Shown here: positions 3,745 to 5,448 of the stretch, piece by piece
Position numbering within the stretch: position 1 is the first letter of the stretch
How the letters are laid out: every line of letters starts with the position of its first letter
Origin: Planctomycetaceae bacterium
GTDB taxonomy: Bacteria; Planctomycetota; Planctomycetia; Pirellulales; Thermoguttaceae
Direction of reading: 5' to 3'
Assembly: GCA_031283515.1 (NCBI GenBank)
Contig: JAITBS010000113.1
Coordinates: 1 to 5,448, forward strand
DNA: 5,448 nucleotides
Notes under the pieces: model-generated
Told to the model about the DNA's origin: nothing
The model's input: only the letters and a program-made list of their open reading frames with translations
Database searches by the model: none
Program-made: the position numbers and the translations under genes

Positions 3745-5448
3745 TTAATTTGTTCCTTCCACAATTGCGATTTCTTCATCTGTTAATCCGTAACGTTGAT
3801 AAACGATTTGGTTAATTTTGTTTTCGCAGTAGGCGATTTTTTCGTTTAGGTGTTTTATCGCAGAGAGTAATTTTGTTTCAGATTTTTCTGCGTTTAATTT
3901 TAAAAGTTGATCAACCAATTTAACAATGTCCGTAAAAATTTTTGATTGATTAACGTCAAATTCTGTGTAGTCGATTACTGAAGTATTTTCAAGATATTTT
4001 ATTTTCAAATTAATATCCAAGAAATTACGTCTGTAATAAAAATTGTAAAGCGTTGAATTGAGTATCGCCAGTAAGAATTTTAATTCGTTTTTGTTGTCCG
4101 TTTTTGAATTAAGATAAATTACGCCGTCGCCAACGTATAACCTTGAATCGTCGTAAGTTCCGACTAGTCTTTGCAAGAGTTTTTGATTGCGGATTTTTTG
4201 AAAAATAATTTTTGGCTTTTCAAAAGTCGCTTGGTCTCTCGCCCATTGCAACGAATACCAAGGAATAGATTTTTTAACAACCTCACGCCTTTTTTTAAGA
4301 GTCTTTTTGAACGGCAACAAAATATTTTCAGCTTTAGGATAATTAGTCAACTCAATATTTTTGTTCAAATAAATAATCTGAAATTGCGGATCGCGTATAA
4401 AATATTTTTCAAAATCAGAACCAAACGCAAATGTTTTCAAAAGTTTTTTCTCCACTTTAGGCGTTTGATTTTTGTTATAAATATACGCCTCATTCAGCCC
4501 CGAAACTATTCCTTGCAAAACCTGAAAACGCTGACTTATTTTCAGTTTTTGACCCTCAATCTTATTGAATATTTTTTTATCTTCAACGCTCGATATGTCA
4601 ATAATCGACTCGTTATTTCTTAAAAATGAAAGCTGATCGACAACAACTATCTTGTTCTCGATAATATTTGATTTTGTCGTTACGCTTTCTATAAACGTTG
4701 ATTTTTTATCATCTTGTCTGCCTTTTTCAATAATCAAAATTATCGTATCATTATTAGCGTTCTTAAAAACATGACCTCCGACATAGTTCAAAATTTCAAT
4801 ATGATTGTTCTCCAATATCGATTTTCGCAACAACTCAAAAGCCGAATTACGCAAAAACTGCATCGGAATAATAACTCCAAGTTTACCGTTGACATTTAAC
4901 AATTTTATGCCGTTATCCACAAACAAACCGAATAAATCAAAACGCTTTTTTAAGTGCGGATATTTTAAGTTGAAATATTCTTTTTCGCTTCGTTTGATAC
5001 TATCAATTGCAACATAAGGCGGATTTCCAATCACGCAATCGAAACCGTTTTGTTTGAATATTTCAGGGAAGGCGCGTTTCCAGTTGAAGGGTTTGATCTT
5101 TTTTTCGTCGCCGAAATCGAAATTGTTGTCGTAGAAATCTGTATCGACTAGGCTGTTGCCGTCGCGGATGTTGTCATCAATCGACGGTAAAACTTGTTCG
5201 TGAAATAATCGTTGAATCGTTTCTATACTTGCTTCCGTTTCGCCCTCCATACATTTAATAAGCAGACTCAATTTCGTTACCTCGACCGCGTTGACATCAA
5301 TATCTACTCCGAAAATATTGTTGAGCAAGATTCGTTTCTTTTCCGACGTCGATAAATTTCCAGTCGGAGTTAGCGGATCGTTTTTACGTCCTCTTGATGG
5401 TTTGGCGTGTTTCAAATAATAATCTTGATGCCAGTCGAGCAAATATTG
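3745..5448 (-). CDS. Eco57I/TaqI-class N6-adenine DNA methyltransferase, C-terminal part (5' end outside window)
   Basis: Transfers a methyl group from S-adenosylmethionine to adenine in a specific DNA site; members of this class are often type IIG enzymes with a nuclease domain in the same chain, or stand-alone or BREX-type methylases. Numbering from the Leu codon at 5442: a motif II-like block GVDIDVNAVEVTKLSLL (45-61), a DGNSL block (94-98), catalytic motif IV NPPY (140-143, bases 5014-5025), and NGKLGVIIPMQFL (185-197). A TaqI-like target-recognition region follows (about 300-490, with LQGIVSGLNEAYI and LLAILNSTLYNFYYRR), then a helical tail ending YGLTDEEIAIVEGTN, typical of the family C-terminus. 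The SAM-binding motif I and any nuclease domain would lie upstream, beyond the window. The reading frame stays open to 5448 and the TTG at 5442 falls inside conserved sequence, so it is not the start. No frameshift or stop is seen. The 142-bp gap to the next gene suggests a separate transcription unit. The subtype (IIG, solitary methylase or defence methylase) cannot be settled here. Confidence 0.93.
   Translation of the reverse strand, partial: QYLLDWHQDYYLKHAKPSRGRKNDPLTPTGNLSTSEKKRILLNNIFGVDIDVNAVEVTKLSLLIKCMEGETEASIETIQRLFHEQVLPSIDDNIRDGNSLVDTDFYDNNFDFGDEKKIKPFNWKRAFPEIFKQNGFDCVIGNPPYVAIDSIKRSEKEYFNLKYPHLKKRFDLFGLFVDNGIKLLNVNGKLGVIIPMQFLRNSAFELLRKSILENNHIEILNYVGGHVFKNANNDTIILIIEKGRQDDKKSTFIESVTTKSNIIENKIVVVDQLSFLRNNESIIDISSVEDKKIFNKIEGQKLKISQRFQVLQGIVSGLNEAYIYNKNQTPKVEKKLLKTFAFGSDFEKYFIRDPQFQIIYLNKNIELTNYPKAENILLPFKKTLKKRREVVKKSIPWYSLQWARDQATFEKPKIIFQKIRNQKLLQRLVGTYDDSRLYVGDGVIYLNSKTDNKNELKFLLAILNSTLYNFYYRRNFLDINLKIKYLENTSVIDYTEFDVNQSKIFTDIVKLVDQLLKLNAEKSETKLLSAIKHLNEKIAYCENKINQIVYQRYGLTDEEIAIVEGTN

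Noticed and set aside
4171..4623. 150-codon plus-strand frame
   Set aside because: It is antisense to conserved methyltransferase sequence, has no supporting start site, and its Phe/Asn/Arg-heavy composition reflects the AT-rich complement.
5440..5442. TTG as the start codon of the methyltransferase
   Set aside because: The frame continues open to the window edge, the preceding codons are sense, and the SAM-binding motif I must lie upstream, so the gene is simply cut.

Overview
The window is AT-rich bacterial DNA in which every convincing gene lies on the minus strand, so it reads from high to low coordinates. No rRNA, tRNA, CRISPR array or transposase gene was recognised. The organism cannot be fixed from this sequence. 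The layout of the iron-sulphur flavoprotein (2Fe-2S domain, then GltD-like Cys region, FAD domain and C-terminal ferredoxin) resembles proteins I associate with Planctomycetes and related or other anaerobic bacteria. That is a weak inference. Start sites are mixed: one gene has a clear AGGAG, the others have none that is obvious.

Region by region, in transcription order. (1) 5448-3745: the C-terminal 565 or so codons of an Eco57I/TaqI-class N6-adenine DNA methyltransferase, probably a type IIG restriction-modification or related phage-defence enzyme, cut by the window edge. (2) 3744-3603: a 142-bp gap with a small hairpin/repeat-like element and an AATATT-flanked 15-mer that recurs inverted at the far end of the window. 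(3) 3602-2655: a diacylglycerol/lipid kinase-fold protein whose nucleotide-binding and catalytic motifs are replaced, so a probable pseudo-kinase. (4) 2646-2284: a small two-helix membrane protein, 8 bp downstream, with its ribosome binding site over the preceding stop codon. (5) 2237-594: a 547-residue multi-cluster Fe-S flavoprotein related to the glutamate synthase small subunit but lacking the NAD(P)H-binding domain, with a 15-bp in-frame tandem repeat in a linker. (6) 593-1: about 590 bp without a credible gene, holding four hairpins; one resembles the operon's intrinsic terminator on the minus strand.

Genes 3-5 look like one operon (gaps of 8 and 46 bp, same strand, terminator-like hairpin about 250 bp past the last stop). 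How they work together is unknown. A conservative reading is a redox flavoprotein co-expressed with a membrane-linked lipid-binding protein and a small membrane protein. The methyltransferase is a separate unit; its central part is clearly more AT-rich than its N-terminal part, which fits exchange of a specificity domain. I did not find an unmistakable new system. The best candidates are the pseudo-kinase/membrane protein/flavoprotein set and the hairpin cluster at 21-345.
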